Positions 62,347-64,000 of a stretch of DNA of 64,000 bases are shown piece after piece. Under the pieces are notes generated by a model. The model saw only the letters and a list, made by a program, of their open reading frames with translations. It ran no database searches and had not been told where the DNA came from. Both the position numbers and the translations under genes were made by a program. Source of the stretch: Auriscalpium vulgare. Taxonomy: Eukaryota; Basidiomycota; Agaricomycetes; Russulales; Auriscalpiaceae. The stretch's first letter is position 1. Each line of letters opens with the position of its first letter. The stretch lies in assembly GCA_019915015.1 (NCBI GenBank), contig JAHBBC010000011.1, forward strand, positions 372,001-436,000, written 5' to 3'.

Positions 62347-63185
62347 TACACTGATGATGAGTTGGTGAGGGACTTTGAGGGTGCTGTGAGGCGAGACAGC
62401 TGCGACCATCCTTGGAGGAATTTATACACTTTTCGAGCTTACCACAGAGAACGCGGTCCGCGTCGCTAGGCGCCTCGCGCCACCTCATTCTCCGCTGCTC
62501 TCGCGAGGCGGGTCAAGGTCGTCACGCAGGTATGAGGCGAGGCGCGCGAGTTGCTTTGTAACTTGGATGTGAGGTGCTGACTGAGGGGGGCGCTTGAATC
62601 CGAGGAGACGAGGGGGACGCGAGGCAAAGTACTTTATACGTGAGTCCTGCCCAGCCCTTAGATTCCGGATCCACAGATGCGAAAGCCTGTCCTAAGCAAT
62701 TTCCCCAGATGGTCAATCCGCGGAGTTCAGCAAAGTCAGTGATCGATCAGGCTTCTGGCCTCAGGACGCTTGCGCTTCAAGGCCAAAAACAAATCAGTGC
62801 TAGAGACCGAAACATGAAACTGCCATGACGAGCGCCGATCAGAGTCAGCAGGTTGACAGTTTGAACGTCGGACTTGGACCATGAAAGGCGGAAATTTTGT
62901 GAGCACTAGGAAAGGCGGATTGCAGGGCAGATGCGACACTCTGAACATAGGGGGACAGCGTGAAGAAAGGAATGAAATCAGAGGAAGGATCTCACGCACG
63001 ACGAATGAGTAAGCCTATTGCACCAGCGACCCAAGCTCGTATAGTCATGTGTTGGTTGCTCGGTTCAGCAAGCGGTTGGGTATCTGCAATTCAGCAGTTT
63101 GGTTGAGGAAAGCGCTGGCGGTCGGCGGAACGAACAGTTCTGTAGTGAAACAGCTCAGTACTGACATTATCACCCGTTCTCCAAT
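62347..63185. other. Intergenic region
   Basis: NmrA-like promoter and FES1 3' flank. Small open frames only; no gene supported. Confidence 0.4.
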
Positions 63186-64000
63186 TTATGCCAGCGCGTC
63201 TTTCAGCGCACGCAGCTCATCCTCAAGTAGCCCTAGATGCTCTCCCGCTCCTTTTCGCTCCTTCCCCGCGATGAACTCGCGCACCTGCCTCTTGTCTTCG
63301 TCCGAAAACTCACCGGCATGCGCCACGACGTACGTGTGCAGCAGCCTGCCCCTTCACTCGTCAGCAAGGCGCGCGAGGATGATGAAGGCGAAGAGAGAAC
63401 GCGCACCGCAAGACCTTCTCCTCGAGGTCCACGTCGCCCTCGCTGTCTCCGTCGGGCCCGTGCGGTGTCGGCGCGACAAGCGCACGGACAAGCACAGGCA
63501 GCATGTGGTGCGTGTGCAACGCGGCGAGGGTCGCGCGCGCGGTGTCGACGCCGGCGGGGTCGGCCAGCATGGATGCGTGCGAGTTGGCGTGCACGGGCGC
63601 GGGAGCGGGCTCTGATGAAGACCCGTGCAGCCTCGTGCCGTTGGCGGGTGGATATGTAGAAGCGGCATTGGGGAGGAGCAGCGTGCTAAGCAGGAAAGCG
63701 GTCTTGCGGCGCACGGTGATATCGGAGTCTACAACGTTACATTGTCAGTAAATGGGAATTTTGAACATTAAGTGGACGCGCCTTCCAGAGCCCCACGCAG
63801 CGCGTCCCACCCGCCTGCTTCCTCGAGCGCGCTCACTGCAGACGCGCTGTGCTTCAGCAGCCCGGAGAGCGCGTACACGGCCTTCGAGCGCAGTTGGGAT
63901 GAGCGGACACTAGGCGAGAGAAAGGAGAGGACGGCAGGCAGGGGCTCAATGGCGAGGTACTAGCGGACGTCTGAGTGAGCGCGACAAGTCACAGAGGACG
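63186..64000 (-). CDS. FES1: FES1, Hsp70 nucleotide exchange factor (3' part)
   Basis: Armadillo-type cochaperone of the HspBP1/Fes1 family that releases ADP from cytosolic Hsp70. The window holds the C-terminal exons. LAIEPLPAVLSFLSP and SSQLRSKAVYALSGLLKH, then GGWDALRGALE, are joined across a 53-nt intron with a GC donor (63729-63781) to DSDITVRRKTAFLLSTLLLP. HANSHASMLADP, TLAALHTHHMLPVLVRALVAP, and the last exon LLHTYVVAHAGEFSDEDKRQ, VREFIAGKERKGAGEHLGLL follow, ending LKDALA at 63186. The N-terminal half lies beyond 64000. Confidence 0.9.

Overview
This is a nuclear genome segment from a basidiomycete fungus, most likely an Agaricomycete mushroom or polypore. The evidence is dense genes broken by many 45-70 nt GT-AG introns, GC-rich coding sequence, an F-box gene of the architecture typical of mushrooms, and housekeeping proteins with fungal features (AKR1, eEF1B-gamma, ornithine aminotransferase, MPP6, DCN1, FES1). 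I saw no bacterial operons, CRISPR arrays, rRNA or tRNA genes. Exons were joined by eye, so splice sites are approximate unless stated.

Layout. 0.2-2.9 kb: AKR1-type palmitoyltransferase (minus). 3.0-4.4 kb: a small non-autonomous DNA element with inverted repeats. 5.40-12.26 kb: a 6,860-bp DNA transposon with 32-bp terminal inverted repeats and an 8-bp target-site duplication. It carries a very large minus-strand gene joining a Ulp1-type cysteine protease to a P-element-like transposase. 12.35-43.8 kb: a locus with four copies (A-D) of a large dynamin-type GTPase related to the nuclear GTPase SLIP-GC/NUGGC. Copy A (plus) is frameshifted. Copy D (minus, tail-to-tail with A) is frameshifted and split by a 4.9-kb insertion. 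Copies B and C (minus, tandem, 39-44 kb end) look intact. Between D and B lie a small membrane protein gene, eEF1B-gamma, a second DHHC palmitoyltransferase and ornithine aminotransferase.

44.8-64 kb is quiet, gene-rich sequence: MPP6 (nuclear exosome cofactor), a pair of unrecognised paralogues (46.0-47.4 and 55.3-56.7 kb) that share a conserved promoter block, a proline-rich small protein, DCN1 (cullin neddylation), an F-box protein, a multi-pass membrane protein with a long Ser/Pro-rich tail, an NmrA-like NAD(P)-binding protein, and the 3' part of FES1 (Hsp70 nucleotide exchange factor), which runs off the window.

The most striking feature is the GTPase locus. Four divergent paralogues with nuclear localisation signals sit in one place, two are decaying and two look intact, and mobile DNA has entered twice: once 80 bp upstream of copy A and once inside an intron of copy D. 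That birth-and-death pattern is what a fast-evolving conflict or genome-defence family would show, but the function here is inference.
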